DNA from: an uncultured Clostridium sp.
Lineage (GTDB): Bacteria; Bacillota; Clostridia; TANB77; CAG-508
DNA: 64,000 bases
Assembly: GCA_958438515.1 (NCBI GenBank)
Contig: CAUBRZ010000002.1
Coordinates: 69,957-133,956, forward strand
Direction of reading: 5' to 3'
Positions within the stretch are counted from its first letter, which is position 1, and each line of letters opens with the position of its first letter. This document shows positions 32,200 through 41,954 of this stretch, piece by piece. The position numbers and the translations under genes were made by a program. The notes under the pieces were generated by a model that saw only the letters and a list, made by a program, of their open reading frames with translations, was not told where the DNA came from and did not search any database.

Positions 32200-32688
32200 C
32201 TATTTTCTTTCATAAGTTATAAATTCATAATCTAAATTGTTTTTTTCGTCTTTAACTCCTTTTTCTCTTTCTACTATTTTCCATTCTTCTTCATTTATTT
32301 TTGGAAAAAATGTATCTCCTTCAAATTCTTTGTCTATTTGTGTTATATACATTTTTTTAACATATGGCATTAAAAAATTATATATCATTGCTCCTCCTAT
32401 TACAAATGATTCTTCCGGTCCTTCTATTAATTCTTGTATTTGTAATAGAGAATGTACTACTTCCACATTTTCATCAGCTACTTTAAAATCTGGATTTTGA
32501 CTAAATATAATATGTTTTCTATTTGGTAGCACTCTTCCTAATGATTCAAATGTTTTTCTTCCCATAATAATATTATGTCCTGTTGTTAATTCTTTAAATC
32601 TTTTTAAATCTGCTGGCAAATGCCAAATTAATTCATTATTTTTTCCTATTATATTGTTTCTTGATTTTGCGACTATAATACTTAGCAT
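32200..32688 (-). CDS. folA: dihydrofolate reductase
   Basis: 162 residues. MLSIIVAKSRNNIIGKNNEL, IWHLPADLKRFKELTTGHNI and IMGRKTFESLGRVLPNRKH are hallmarks of DHFR: substrate loop, active-site acidic residue (AD) and NADPH-binding GR. SFVIGGAMIYNFLMPYVKKM is the second nucleotide motif. It regenerates tetrahydrofolate for the adjacent thymidylate synthase. The gap of 38 bp to thyA suggests cotranscription. Confidence 0.95.
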   Translation of the reverse strand: MLSIIVAKSRNNIIGKNNELIWHLPADLKRFKELTTGHNIIMGRKTFESLGRVLPNRKHIIFSQNPDFKVADENVEVVHSLLQIQELIEGPEESFVIGGAMIYNFLMPYVKKMYITQIDKEFEGDTFFPKINEEEWKIVEREKGVKDEKNNLDYEFITYERK

Positions 32689-32726
32689 ATTTTTTCTCCT
32701 TAATTATTACTTCATATTCTCTCATT

Positions 32727-33584
32727 TTATTCAGCTACTGGTATCTTTCCTAATTTTATTTCTTTATTATAATCATAATCTTTAATCTCAAAATCTTCTA
32801 CCTTAAATTCATAGAAATTTCTTGTTGGATTATTAATTATTAATTTAGGATGTACATCCATACTATCAGCCTCAATTAGTTTTTTTACCAAAGGTATATG
32901 TCTGTCATAAATATGGCAATCTCCTATGTTATGTGTTAAAGTTCCTACTTCTAATCCAGCCACTTGTGCAAACATACATTGTAATGCTGCATATTGCATT
33001 ACATTCCATCCATTGGCAGCCAACATGTCTTGTGATCTTTGATTTAATATTAGATGAAGTTTTCCTTGTTTAACTAACCATTGTGTTCCATACACACATG
33101 GTTCTAATGCCATATCTTTTAATTCTTCATGATTAAATATATTTGTCATTATTCTACGACTTGACAAATCATTTTGTAACAAATAAAGTACAAAATCAAC
33201 TTGATCCATTTCTTTTATTCCTTGTTTTGTTTTAAATTGATATTTTTTTCCCATTTGATATCCATATGCTTTTCCAATTGTTCCATTTTCGTCAGCCCAT
33301 TGATCCCAAATATGAGAATTTAAATCTTTTATATTGTTTGATTTTTTTTGCCAAATCCATAAAACTTCATCAATTGCTCTTTTTACTGTTCCACTGTTAT
33401 TACGTAAAGTTATCATAGGAAATTCTTTTCCCACATCATATTTATTAGTTACTCCTACGATAGATATATAATTTGCTTCACTTCCATCTTCCCATCTTGT
33501 ACGTACATTTGTACCTTCTGATGAATACCCATTTTGTATTATTTCTTTACATGTGTCTATAAAATGTTTATCAGCTTGTGTCAT
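32727..33584 (-). CDS. thyA: thymidylate synthase ThyA
   Basis: 285 residues. LRNNSGTVKRAIDEVLWIWQ is the N-terminal helix, and MALEPCVYGTQWLVKQGKLH carries the catalytic Cys. NQRSQDMLAANGWNVMQYAA is the dUMP-binding QRSxD motif, and HIYDRHIPLVKKLIE the C-terminal part. It methylates dUMP with methylene-THF, producing DHF for FolA encoded next to it. TGTxQW in place of the more usual ATMF after the catalytic Cys is a natural variant. Confidence 0.95.
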   Translation of the reverse strand: MTQADKHFIDTCKEIIQNGYSSEGTNVRTRWEDGSEANYISIVGVTNKYDVGKEFPMITLRNNSGTVKRAIDEVLWIWQKKSNNIKDLNSHIWDQWADENGTIGKAYGYQMGKKYQFKTKQGIKEMDQVDFVLYLLQNDLSSRRIMTNIFNHEELKDMALEPCVYGTQWLVKQGKLHLILNQRSQDMLAANGWNVMQYAALQCMFAQVAGLEVGTLTHNIGDCHIYDRHIPLVKKLIEADSMDVHPKLIINNPTRNFYEFKVEDFEIKDYDYNKEIKLGKIPVAE

Positions 33585-33699
33585 AAAACAACCACTCCTA
33601 TTCTTTCATTTTTTTAACAGTATATCATATTACTTCATAAAATACTACTTATTTTTCTTTAATTTTACAACTTTCTAAATACACTTTCTTTTTTATATC

Positions 33700-33752
33700 T
33701 TAGAAGGGTTTATTAGACGCGAAAAAAGAAACAGTTTTGTACTGTCCCCTTA
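33700..33752. repeat. REP-like element, copy 1
   Basis: TTAGAAGGGTTTATTAGACG followed by ACAGT/ACTGT stem and GTCCCCTTAA. It shares the TGTCCCC end with the copies at 37.5, 41.1, 56.07 and 60.7 kb and abuts the stop of the radical SAM gene. Confidence 0.65.
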
Positions 33753-34646
33753 ATCATTCATTTGCCAATTAGGTACATATTCTTCTTCATGTTCACCTAA
33801 TTCTTGTATATATCCATTCTCAATTTCTATTTCTTCTATGTATTTTTCTATTTCTTCCCATTCACTTTTTGTTAATTTTCTATTTATTTTTTCATATTCT
33901 TTTGATTTGTATGTCGGAAAATATTGTGCCATAATACTAATATATATATCACTTTCTAAATTATTTTTTATCCATCTTAATACTTTTTTACTGTTTTCTA
34001 TATGGTTTGGTAAAACCAAATGTCTTATTATTACTCCTTTTTTTATTATATTATTTTTATCAAATTTTGGTTTTCCTACTTGTTTATACATTTCTTTAAT
34101 TGCTGCAATTGCTACTTCAAAGTAATTATCAACTTTTGAATATTTTTTTCCAAGTTCATTTATTGCATATTTAAAATCTGGTAAATATATATCAATATAT
34201 CCTTCTAACATTTTTATTGTTTCTATATTTTCATATGCATTTGTATTGTATATAATTGGTATGTTTAATCCTTGTTTTTTTGCTATTTTAATTGCTTCTA
34301 TAATCTGTGGCACATAACTTGTAGGTGTTACTAAATTTATGTTTTCTACATGTTTTTCTTGTTGTTTTAAAAATATCTCTGCTAAATCTCTTATAGATAT
34401 TTCCTTTCCTTTTCCTTGTTGACTAATTTCATAATTTTGGCAATATACACAGTTTAGATTACAATTAGAAAAAAACACTGTACCTGAACCGTTTTTTCCA
34501 CTAATACATGGTTCTTCAAAATCATGTACTGAATATAAGGCTATTTTTACTTTATCAGTTGCCTTACATCGTCCTATATAACCTTCTTTTCTATTAATAT
34601 CACATTTATGTGGACATATTTCACACTTTTCTAATTGTTCTAACAT
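33750..34646 (-). CDS. PflA-like radical SAM protein
   Basis: 298 residues. CEICPHKCDINRKEGYIGRC is an N-terminal Cys cluster; SNCNLNCVYCQNYEISQQGK carries the Cx3Cx2C radical SAM motif. TPTSYVPQIIEAI and YLPDFKYAINELGKKY are typical of the PflA-like/AmmeMemoRadiSam-related group, often annotated as pyruvate formate-lyase activating enzyme homologues. VIIRHLVLPNHIENS follows. The substrate is unknown. The stop codon overlaps the REP-like element downstream. Confidence 0.82.
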   Translation of the reverse strand: MLEQLEKCEICPHKCDINRKEGYIGRCKATDKVKIALYSVHDFEEPCISGKNGSGTVFFSNCNLNCVYCQNYEISQQGKGKEISIRDLAEIFLKQQEKHVENINLVTPTSYVPQIIEAIKIAKKQGLNIPIIYNTNAYENIETIKMLEGYIDIYLPDFKYAINELGKKYSKVDNYFEVAIAAIKEMYKQVGKPKFDKNNIIKKGVIIRHLVLPNHIENSKKVLRWIKNNLESDIYISIMAQYFPTYKSKEYEKINRKLTKSEWEEIEKYIEEIEIENGYIQELGEHEEEYVPNWQMND

Positions 34647-34689
34647 AAGCTTCTACTCTCCATTGTATAATTTATAAAATACCTATTTA

Positions 34690-35352
34690 TTATTTTTCTA
34701 CTTTTTTTACTATAAATCTATCTTCATTTTCTACTAAATAAATCGTCTTTTTATTAAATCTTTCTTTATTATTTTTAACTATTTCTTGTATTTTTGTATC
34801 ACTTTGATTTATGTTTGTTTTTCCTATTTCTTCACTTTGTAAATTTTCTATTATCACATTTTCTTTATCTGAATAATCTTCTAAATATTCTATTATTTCT
34901 ACTTTGTATCCTTCTTTTGTTTTTTCTATATTGTTTAATAAAAAACTGTCTTCTTTTTCATTTAGATTGGTTTCCGTTGCCAAATAATTACCAGATTCTT
35001 CATCATACTCAAAGCTTTGGTTTCCTTCCTTTGGAAACTTTTTATCAAATTCTTCTCCAAATATTTCTTTTGCTTTTTGTTCAATTTCTTCTTTAGTCGT
35101 CTCATATTCTTCCAAATTCCTTTTTACTACTTCCCAAATCCATAATTCATTTGCTTTGTTTATATCATCAAATTCAGGTAATGCCTCAGTCGTAATTTCT
35201 TTCCACATATATATCTGAGATATATAACTTTCTATATTTTCTATCTCTTTAACACTTATATTATTTTTAGCATCTGCCAATATATTTCTATAAACTAACA
35301 TTCCCATAAATATAATTGCTAAAATCATTATAATGATAAACATTTTCTTCAT
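34690..35352 (-). CDS. membrane-anchored protein of unknown function
   Basis: 220 residues, with an N-terminal membrane helix (MKKMFIIIMILAIIFMGMLV) and a charged, mainly acidic extracytoplasmic domain. ELWIWEVVKRNLEEYETTKE and EEIEQKAKEIFGEEFDKKFP are the most structured parts. I do not recognise the family. It lies between the radical SAM gene and the sensor kinase on the same strand, separated from the kinase by a strong terminator, so it probably has its own promoter. Confidence 0.72.
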   Translation of the reverse strand: MKKMFIIIMILAIIFMGMLVYRNILADAKNNISVKEIENIESYISQIYMWKEITTEALPEFDDINKANELWIWEVVKRNLEEYETTKEEIEQKAKEIFGEEFDKKFPKEGNQSFEYDEESGNYLATETNLNEKEDSFLLNNIEKTKEGYKVEIIEYLEDYSDKENVIIENLQSEEIGKTNINQSDTKIQEIVKNNKERFNKKTIYLVENEDRFIVKKVEK

Positions 35353-35419
35353 TACTTTTCCCCCATTTTAGCATTTACTTTTTTCTTTATTTCTATTTTA
35401 TCATAGTAATTTTTCGCTT

Positions 35420-35462
35420 TCAAGGGAATAGAACTTAAATATTTAAGTTCTATTCCCTTTTT
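35420..35462 (-). terminator. terminator of the sensor kinase gene
   Basis: Perfect 38-bp palindrome AAGGGAATAGAACTTAAAT and its complement, directly after the stop at 35462. Confidence 0.88.
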
Positions 35463-37451
35463 TACACTTTATTCCACTTCATATCTACTTTAAACAAATC
35501 CCCATCAATTGTTACTTTGAATTCTCCTCCTTGTAATCTTGTTAAACTTTCTGCAATTGATAGTCCTAATCCACTTCCTTCTGTATATCTCGCTTTGTCT
35601 CCTCTTATAAACCTTTGCATTAGTTCTTCACTACTTATATTTAATTTTTCTTTTGAAATGTTTTTAATGCTGATATTTAATATGTCTTTTTGCTCTTTTA
35701 CGTCTATATATACACGTGAAGATTCTAGAGCATATTTTGTAATATTACTAAATATATTTTCAATAACTCTATATAAATATCTACTATCTGCTTTTATTTT
35801 TATTTCTTTTTCTGGTATTTGCATTTCTATTTCTAAATTTTTTTCTTCAAATTTATCTTTAAATTCTCCTATTGTCTGATTTAATAATTCTTTTATACTG
35901 ATTTGTTCTAAATTTAATTTTATATTTCCTGAAGATACTTTTGATGCTTCAATCAAATCTTCTGTTAGTTTCTTTAATCTTTGTGACTTTTTATCCAATA
36001 TTTCAATATACTTTTGTATTTTCTCATCTTGGATATTTTCTTTTTTCAACAAATCCACATAATTAATTATTGATGTAAGTGGTGTTTTTATATCATGTGA
36101 CACATTTGTAATTAGTTCTGTTTTTAATCTTTCAGATTTTAGTTTTTCTGCTATAGCATTTGAAAAGCCACTAGCTATATCATTAACATATATAGCCATT
36201 TCCTTTAAGACTCCCTTAAGCTCTTGTTCTTCTATTCTCACTTCTTTTTTTCCTTCACAAATGTCTTTTAATGCTTGTTTTATCTTTTCTTGCTGAAGTA
36301 CATACTTTTTCATTTTATAATATGTCCACACCCAAAATATGATTAATAAAATAATTGCAATTCCATTTGAACGTAGACTAAATAAAATAAAATTTATTGC
36401 TATAAACAAAATATAGTATAAAAACAGTCTTTTCTTTTCTCTTATATTTGTATTTATAATCTTAAAAATCTTGTATATTGCAAAACTCTTCCAAAAAGTC
36501 TTAGCCTTTATCCTTTTTATAGTTGTTACACCTATAATGCCGACATATTGCATAACATATAAAATAACAAATAATTATAGATAATAAAGTAATATAGTTT
36601 ACAGTCCTAAACATGTTAGCTAATCCAACTAGTAAAATCATAATAGCACAAAAACATCCAGCACATAATATTTCATAAGGTATATTATCTATTGTGTTTA
36701 AATTAATTTTATTTTCTCCTTTTTTATGCCCAATTGACCAAAATAGATAAATTGCAATTAAACTCAATAAAACAGTTGTTATAAAAAAAGCATAAAATGG
36801 TGCAATTTTATTTTCTAACATATATTGATATATTGTTTGACTCATACCTAAAATTGTATTTTTGTCAATAAGGTTACTATCGTAATATGTATAAATATCA
36901 TAATCACCTAGTTTATCATTTCCATCATTAGAATTTTTATAATTATGCTCAAAGTTATACTTGTAATTTTCCTGATTTATACACTCTATATTTGTATCGA
37001 TCTTTCCATTTGTAACAATCCAATATATCTTATTATTTTTTATTTCATCCATTATTTTTTGATAGTCTTGACTTTTTATATTTGTAAACATTTGCTTAGT
37101 TTTATTATTTATAATAATGTATTCAACATATATAGGCATACTTGTATACACTTCTTGATTATTTTGAGCATCTGAATAGTAATAACTATTTTCCATGTCA
37201 TCTTTTACTTTTACAAAATCATTATTATATATATCATTTACGTTATTACATTTAGTAAGTTGACTTGTTACAAAACTCAAATAATTATCCCCAAAAAATT
37301 CCGATTGAGTATATTCTCTACTATCTCCGTATTTATCCAAAAAAGACAGATGAAATATGCTAAATACAAATATTGCTACCAAAATTGGAATTAATATATA
37401 ACAAATTACTTTTAAAAAACTAGAATTTCTAATATTATTCACACTTTTCAC
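35462..37451 (-). CDS. two-component sensor histidine kinase (needs +1 shift at CGGC)
   Basis: About 662 residues when joined. The first frame gives an N-terminal membrane helix (15-35), an extracytoplasmic sensor region of about 190 residues, and further helices up to CYFICYAIC. There CGG at 36542-36540 needs +1: [CGGC]-IIGVTTIKRIKAKTFWK. The second frame then has two more helices and the kinase core: ELITNVSHDIKTPLTSIINY (H-box), a HATPase domain and SGLGLSIAESL (G-box). Without the shift the sensor would lack a kinase. The partner regulator is encoded upstream (37592-38281). The internal ATG at 36553 has no ribosome-binding site. Confidence 0.85.
36539..36542 (-). other. CGGC +1 frameshift/quadruplet site
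   Basis: TGT-[CGGC]-ATT joins the sensor and kinase parts (Gly 304). It is the only CGGC in the set. Confidence 0.82.
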
Positions 37452-37460
37452 TTCCTCTTT

Positions 37461-37595
37461 ATAAAAGGGGGACAGGACTTAAATATTTCATAAGTATTGT
37501 CAATTATTTAATTTTTTTGTCGATTATAATAAAATGCTAACTTTGATATTTTTCGACTTATTTTATGAAATATTTAAGTCCTGTCCCCCTTTTAT
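37461..37595. repeat. REP-like element, copy 2: perfect 33-bp inverted repeat pair
   Basis: ATAAAAGGGGGACAGGACTT continuing to 37493 is perfectly inverted at 37563-37595, with a 69-base spacer. It lies between the response regulator and its kinase and overlaps the stop codon of the regulator. Confidence 0.88.
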
Positions 37596-38281
37596 TCAAC
37601 TTTATATCCTACACCCCAAATCACCTTTAAGTATTGTGGTTCTTTTGGATTGATTTCTATTTTTTCTCTTATATGTCTTATATGAACTGCTATTATATTT
37701 TCTGCCCCAAAGCCTTCTTCTTTCCATACATTTTCATAAATTTCTGGTATCGAATATACCTTTCCTTTATTTTTTAGTAAAAACTTCAATATATTATATT
37801 CTGTAGCTGTAAGTTTTACTTGTTTGTCATCTACGCTCACAGTCTTTTTTTCGTCATTTATTATTAGTCCCCCTGTTTTATAAATCACTTCATTTTCTTT
37901 TGGTTCTATCGAACCTAGTTTTACATATCTTCGTAAATTTGAGTTAACTCTTGCAATTAATTCTAATGGATTAAACGGTTTTGTTATATAGTCATCTGCT
38001 CCTAAGTCCAATCCTTCTATTTTATCATAATCTTCTGACTTCGCTGATAATAGAATTACTGGTATTGATTTCTCTTTCCTTATTTCTTTTAATGTTTCTA
38101 ATCCATCTTTCTTAGGCATCATAATATCTAATATCACTAAATGTATTTCTTGGCTATTTATTACTTCTAAAGCTTTTTGACCATTATATGCTTTTATTAT
38201 GTTATAACCTTCTTTTTTTAAGTAAATTTCAATTGCTCCTACAATTTCTTTATCATCATCTACAACTAATATATTATACAT
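37592..38281 (-). CDS. OmpR/PhoB-family response regulator
   Basis: 229 residues. The receiver domain has ILVVDDDKEIVGAIEIYLKK, the phospho-acceptor in LVILDIMMPKKDG, LLSAKSEDYDKIEGLDLGAD with the conserved Lys region, and DDYITKPFNPLELIARV. The C-terminal winged helix has LTATEYNILKFLLKNKGKVY and VHIRHIREKIEINPKEPQYL. It pairs with the histidine kinase encoded downstream. The last codons run into the REP-like inverted repeat that separates the two genes. Confidence 0.94.
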   Translation of the reverse strand: MYNILVVDDDKEIVGAIEIYLKKEGYNIIKAYNGQKALEVINSQEIHLVILDIMMPKKDGLETLKEIRKEKSIPVILLSAKSEDYDKIEGLDLGADDYITKPFNPLELIARVNSNLRRYVKLGSIEPKENEVIYKTGGLIINDEKKTVSVDDKQVKLTATEYNILKFLLKNKGKVYSIPEIYENVWKEEGFGAENIIAVHIRHIREKIEINPKEPQYLKVIWGVGYKVE

Positions 38282-38374
38282 TCGCTTTCTCCTTTCATAA
38301 TGCCATTTTCAGATTATGTATTTAGTATAACATATAATATCTTAATAAAAAATAGAGGAAATATTAATTTTTTA

Positions 38375-38872
38375 TTAATATCTCCTCATTCCTTGTATAT
38401 GAATCCATCTGATTTTTTTAAAATAATATTCTGAAATTGCTTTTCCATAATTGTCAATTGTGTGTGATGCAATTTTTATTTTTGATAGACTTAATTTGTT
38501 TTCAATTTCTACAATTAATAATGTATGTTCAAATTTTTCTCCATCAAAAGATAATTGCGTAATATCTCCTACCTCTATTTGGTCTTGTTCCACTTCTTTG
38601 GCATATGGACCTATACTTTTATTATTAACAAGAAATTTATATAGATATTCAACACCAGTCAATGATGGTGACTTGTTATTTGCATCTATATAGTACCATC
38701 CAAAATTTTTCGTATAGTTCATTGAATTAGTTCCAGCATATAAACATTGTGATACAAAGTTTGTGCAATCTCCTCCTAATAAATCAAAATTGTAATACTT
38801 TGGATTACGCAAATATGACCACTTTTTGGCATATTCTATTGCTAATTTTCTTTCATAAGTAAGATTTTTCAT
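38375..38872 (-). CDS. amidase-domain (Amidase_6-like) protein
   Basis: 165 residues. KLAIEYAKKWSYLRNPKYYN, GGDCTNFVSQCLYAGTNSMN and HTLLIVEIENK are the pattern of the Amidase_6 domain of NlpC/P60-like cell-wall enzymes, with catalytic Cys in DCTNFVSQ and His in EHTLL. There is no signal peptide in this frame, so it may be cytoplasmic, exported in another way, or spore-associated. It is 11 bp downstream of the CAP-domain gene and probably cotranscribed. Confidence 0.82.
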   Translation of the reverse strand: MKNLTYERKLAIEYAKKWSYLRNPKYYNFDLLGGDCTNFVSQCLYAGTNSMNYTKNFGWYYIDANNKSPSLTGVEYLYKFLVNNKSIGPYAKEVEQDQIEVGDITQLSFDGEKFEHTLLIVEIENKLSLSKIKIASHTIDNYGKAISEYYFKKIRWIHIQGMRRY

Positions 38873-38883
38873 TATTATCCTTT

Positions 38884-39657
38884 CTATTTTCCTATAAACA
38901 TTTGAACAAATACTTTGCCATATTTAGGGCTACTTACAACTCCAATTCCAGTATAATTAAAATTACTATTTAATATATTTGCTTTATGCCCTGAAGAATT
39001 CATCCATGAAGTAACTGCGTTATCATTACTTGAATTTGCTGCTATATTCTCACCTGCTGTTTTATATGTTATTTTAAAACTTCTTAACATATCAAAAGGT
39101 GAACCATAAGTTGGTGATGTATGTGAAAAATAGTTATTAGCAACCATATCTTCTGCTTTTATTCTAGCAACCCTTTGAACTTCTTTATCAACTTTTAATG
39201 ATTGTACACCGTTTTGCATCCTTTGCTGATTTATTAAGTTAAATACTTCCTGTTCATCTTGATTCATATTATTTTGTAAAGTTTGTTCCCCTGAATTATT
39301 ATTTGAAGTAGAATCTCCTGTTTGTGTATTTGATGTATTTTTAGGATAAATTGCTTTTACATATTTTTTACTAACTGCTCCAACATAATCTCCTTCTACT
39401 TGGACTATATACCAATCTCCTACTCCTGCAAATACTCTTATATATTCATTTTTGTTGACTGTTGCAACAATACTATATTGAGTACCCGGACCACTTCTTA
39501 CATTTAATTTTGAAGCTGTTACCAAACCTGTTGAAAAATCAACTTTGTAATAATGTTGCATACCAAATGATGTAGAAAAAGCCCCTACTATTACTGTAAA
39601 AACTATTAACATTGTCATTCTTAATATATGTTTCTTCTTTATTGTTATTATCTTCAT
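38884..39657 (-). CDS. secreted SH3b + CAP (YkwD-like) domain protein
   Basis: 257 residues from the ATG at 39657 (GGGAGGTG six bases before it; the longer GTG start lies in that site). An N-terminal signal/anchor (about 8-35) is followed by an SH3b domain (ASKLNVRSGPGTQYSIVATV, GDWYIVQVEGDYVGAVSKKY), a Gly/Ser/Asn/Thr linker and a C-terminal CAP domain (NLINQQRMQNGVQSLKVDKE, AGENIAANSS, WMNSSGHKANILNSNFNYTG). Such proteins occur in vegetative wall and spore coats of Firmicutes. CCG-GGT in the SH3b part contains CGG out of frame, without a shift. Confidence 0.9.
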   Translation of the reverse strand: MKIITIKKKHILRMTMLIVFTVIVGAFSTSFGMQHYYKVDFSTGLVTASKLNVRSGPGTQYSIVATVNKNEYIRVFAGVGDWYIVQVEGDYVGAVSKKYVKAIYPKNTSNTQTGDSTSNNNSGEQTLQNNMNQDEQEVFNLINQQRMQNGVQSLKVDKEVQRVARIKAEDMVANNYFSHTSPTYGSPFDMLRSFKITYKTAGENIAANSSNDNAVTSWMNSSGHKANILNSNFNYTGIGVVSSPKYGKVFVQMFIGK

Positions 39658-39710
39658 AAAGTACACCTCCCTTTTTATTCTATTACTATTTAGATGTCCT
39701 TTATGACAAG

Positions 39711-39734
39711 AAAAAAACAGCTTTTATGCTGTTT
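39711..39734 (-). terminator. terminator overlapping the end of clpX
   Basis: Stem AAACAGC / GCTGTTT with a six-base loop and a T-run on the minus strand; its 5' arm includes the last codons of clpX. Confidence 0.75.
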
Positions 39735-41041
39735 CTTTCTGTGTATTTTTAGGTGTTTGTCTTTTTTTCTTTTCTGTTTGCTTACTATGTTCTTCATTTA
39801 TAATTATTTTTGGACCTTTCATATCTACTACCGTTTCTTTTGTAATAATGCATTTTTCAATGTCTGGATTAGATGGTATTTCAAACATAATATCTCTCAT
39901 AATTTCTTCAATTATAGAACGCAATCCTCTTGCACCAGTCTTTCTTTCAATTGCCTTATCGACAATTGCCTCTAATGCCTCTTGTTCAAATATCAATTCA
40001 ACGCCATCTATTTCAAATAATTTTTGATATTGTTTTACTAATGAATTTTTAGGTTCTACTAAAATTTCAATTAAAGCTTCTTTGTCTAAGTCTTTCAAAG
40101 TAGCTATAATTGGAAGTCTTCCTATAAATTCTGGAATTAGTCCAAATTTTAATAAATCTTGTGGCAATAGTTCTTTAAAAATCTCATATTGACTAATATC
40201 TTTTTTACTTTTTACTTGTTTTCCAAATCCAATAGCTTTTTCTCCTGTTCTATCTGCTATAATATTCTCTAGTCCTTCAAATGCTCCTCCACAAATAATA
40301 AGTATATTCTCTGTATTAATTTGAATAAGCTCTTGATTTGGGTGTTTTCTTCCTCCTTGTGGTGGAACAGATGCTACTGTTCCTTCTATAATTTTTAATA
40401 ATGCCTGTTGGACACCTTCTCCGGCTTACATCTCTTGTAATTGATGGATTTTCAGACTTTCTTGTTATTTTATCTATCTCATCTATATAAATAATTCCTT
40501 TTTCTGCTTTTTGTACATCTCCATCAGCTGCTTGAATTAACTTTAATAAAATATTTTCAACATCTTCTCCTACATATCCTGCCTCTGTTAAAGTTGTAGC
40601 ATCTGCAATAGCAAATGGTACATTTAAAATCTTAGCTAATGTCCTTGCAAGCAAAGTTTTTCCACAACCAGTTGGACCTAAAAGTAAAATATTGCTTTTT
40701 TGAATCTCTACTTCATCTTTTTTAGCATATTCTTCATGGGCAATTCTTTTATAATGATTATACACAGCAACTGATAAAGTTCTTTTGGCTTCATCTTGAC
40801 CAATAACATAATCATCTAAAACTTTTTTAATTTCTTTAGGACTTGGTACATTATTAAGTTCATTTAATTCATAACCTGTTTTTTCATCATCATAAAGTTC
40901 TGCCTCAATAATACTAGTACATAATTCTACACACTCATCACAAATATAAACTCCAGGACCTGCCACTATTTTTTTCACATTTTCTTGTGCTTTTCCACAA
41001 AATGAACATCTTACACTTTTTGGTGTATCATTTCTTGCCAT
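39724..41041 (-). CDS. clpX: ATP-dependent Clp protease ATP-binding subunit ClpX (needs +1 shift at CGGA)
   Basis: 438 residues when joined. The first frame has the zinc-finger domain ([28 protein letters not shown]), Walker [19 protein letters not shown] and Walker [12 protein letters not shown]. In-frame CGG at 40423-40421 needs +1: RDVS-[CGGA][20 protein letters not shown], the invariant ClpX sequence. The rest ([21 protein letters not shown]-terminal domain) lies in the new frame. It unfolds substrates for ClpP, encoded upstream. The zero frame would end with 34 meaningless residues and no sensor or C-domain. Confidence 0.95.
40420..40423 (-). other. CGGA +1 frameshift/quadruplet site
   Basis: AGC-[CGGA]-GAA in clpX. 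The Gly is the invariant one in VSGEGVQQ (Gly 207). Confidence 0.95.
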
Positions 41042-41070
41042 AATAAATTATTCTCTCCTTTTTGAAATAT

Positions 41071-41210
41071 AAGGGACACTACTTAAAGTATTCACTTCCT
41101 TGTCATTTTTTGTCGTTTTTCAATTTTTATCTTATTTTTTTAATATTTTTTTCTCTTATCTCGACAATATTCTACTCAATAAATGAATAGTTTTAGTCCT
41201 GTCCCCCTCT
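41071..41210. repeat. REP-like element, copy 3 (imperfect inverted pair)
   Basis: GGGACACTACTTAAAGTATT on the left and GAATAGTTTTAGTCCTGTCC on the right, imperfectly inverted, fill the clpP-clpX gap. The right arm encodes the last residues (GGQD) and stop of clpP. Confidence 0.75.
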
Positions 41211-41807
41211 TTTGCTCATAATTCCATCTATTAGCCCATATTTTAATGCTTCTTCTGCTGTCATGTAATTGTCTCTTTCTGTATCTTTTTGAATTGTTTC
41301 TACTGTTTGACCTGTTCTTTCACTTAAAAATTTGTTTAATTTTTCTCTTGTTTTTACTAAGTGGTCTGCATGGATTTTTATTTCAGTTGCTTGACCAGAT
41401 AGTCCTCCACCTCCAATTAGTGGTTGATGTATTAATATTTCTGCATTTGGTGTTGCAAATCTTTTTCCTTTTTCTCCAGCAGCAAGTAATGCTGCTCCCA
41501 TGCTTGCAGCCATTCCTATACATATTGTTGATACAGGACAAGTAATATAGTTCATCGTATCTATTATTCCCATTCCATCTGTAATTGATCCTCCTGGTGA
41601 ATTTATATATAAACTTATTTCTTTATCTGGATCTTCTGATTCCAAAAATAATAATTGTGCTATTATTAAACTAGATGTTGTTGGATTTACATCTTCTCCT
41701 AAAAATATAATTCTATCTTTTAATAATCTTGAGAAAATATCATATGATCTTTCTCCTTTACTTGTTTGTTCAACAACATAAGGTACTAAACTATTTTTTT
41801 CTAACAT
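41193..41807 (-). CDS. clpP: ATP-dependent Clp protease proteolytic subunit
   Basis: 204 residues from the ATG at 41807 (AGGAGG seven bases before; the ATG at 41813 is too close to it). [59 protein letters not shown] (catalytic Ser) and [20 protein letters not shown] (catalytic His) are standard. It is the peptidase partner of ClpX and ClpC, both encoded in the window. The C-terminal GGQD-stop is provided by the REP-like element inserted at the gene end. Confidence 0.96.
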   Translation of the reverse strand: MLEKNSLVPYVVEQTSKGERSYDIFSRLLKDRIIFLGEDVNPTTSSLIIAQLLFLESEDPDKEISLYINSPGGSITDGMGIIDTMNYITCPVSTICIGMAASMGAALLAAGEKGKRFATPNAEILIHQPLIGGGGLSGQATEIKIHADHLVKTREKLNKFLSERTGQTVETIQKDTERDNYMTAEEALKYGLIDGIMSKRGGQD

Positions 41808-41954
41808 TTTCATTCCTCCTTAATTTCTTTTATTATATATAAAATAATTATAATTGCAAAAAAGCTGGAGATAAAATTTAACGAATCAAATTAAATTTCA
41901 TAACCATGCTTTTTCTATATAAATCTTTCTTTATTGTATTTAAAATTATATCTC

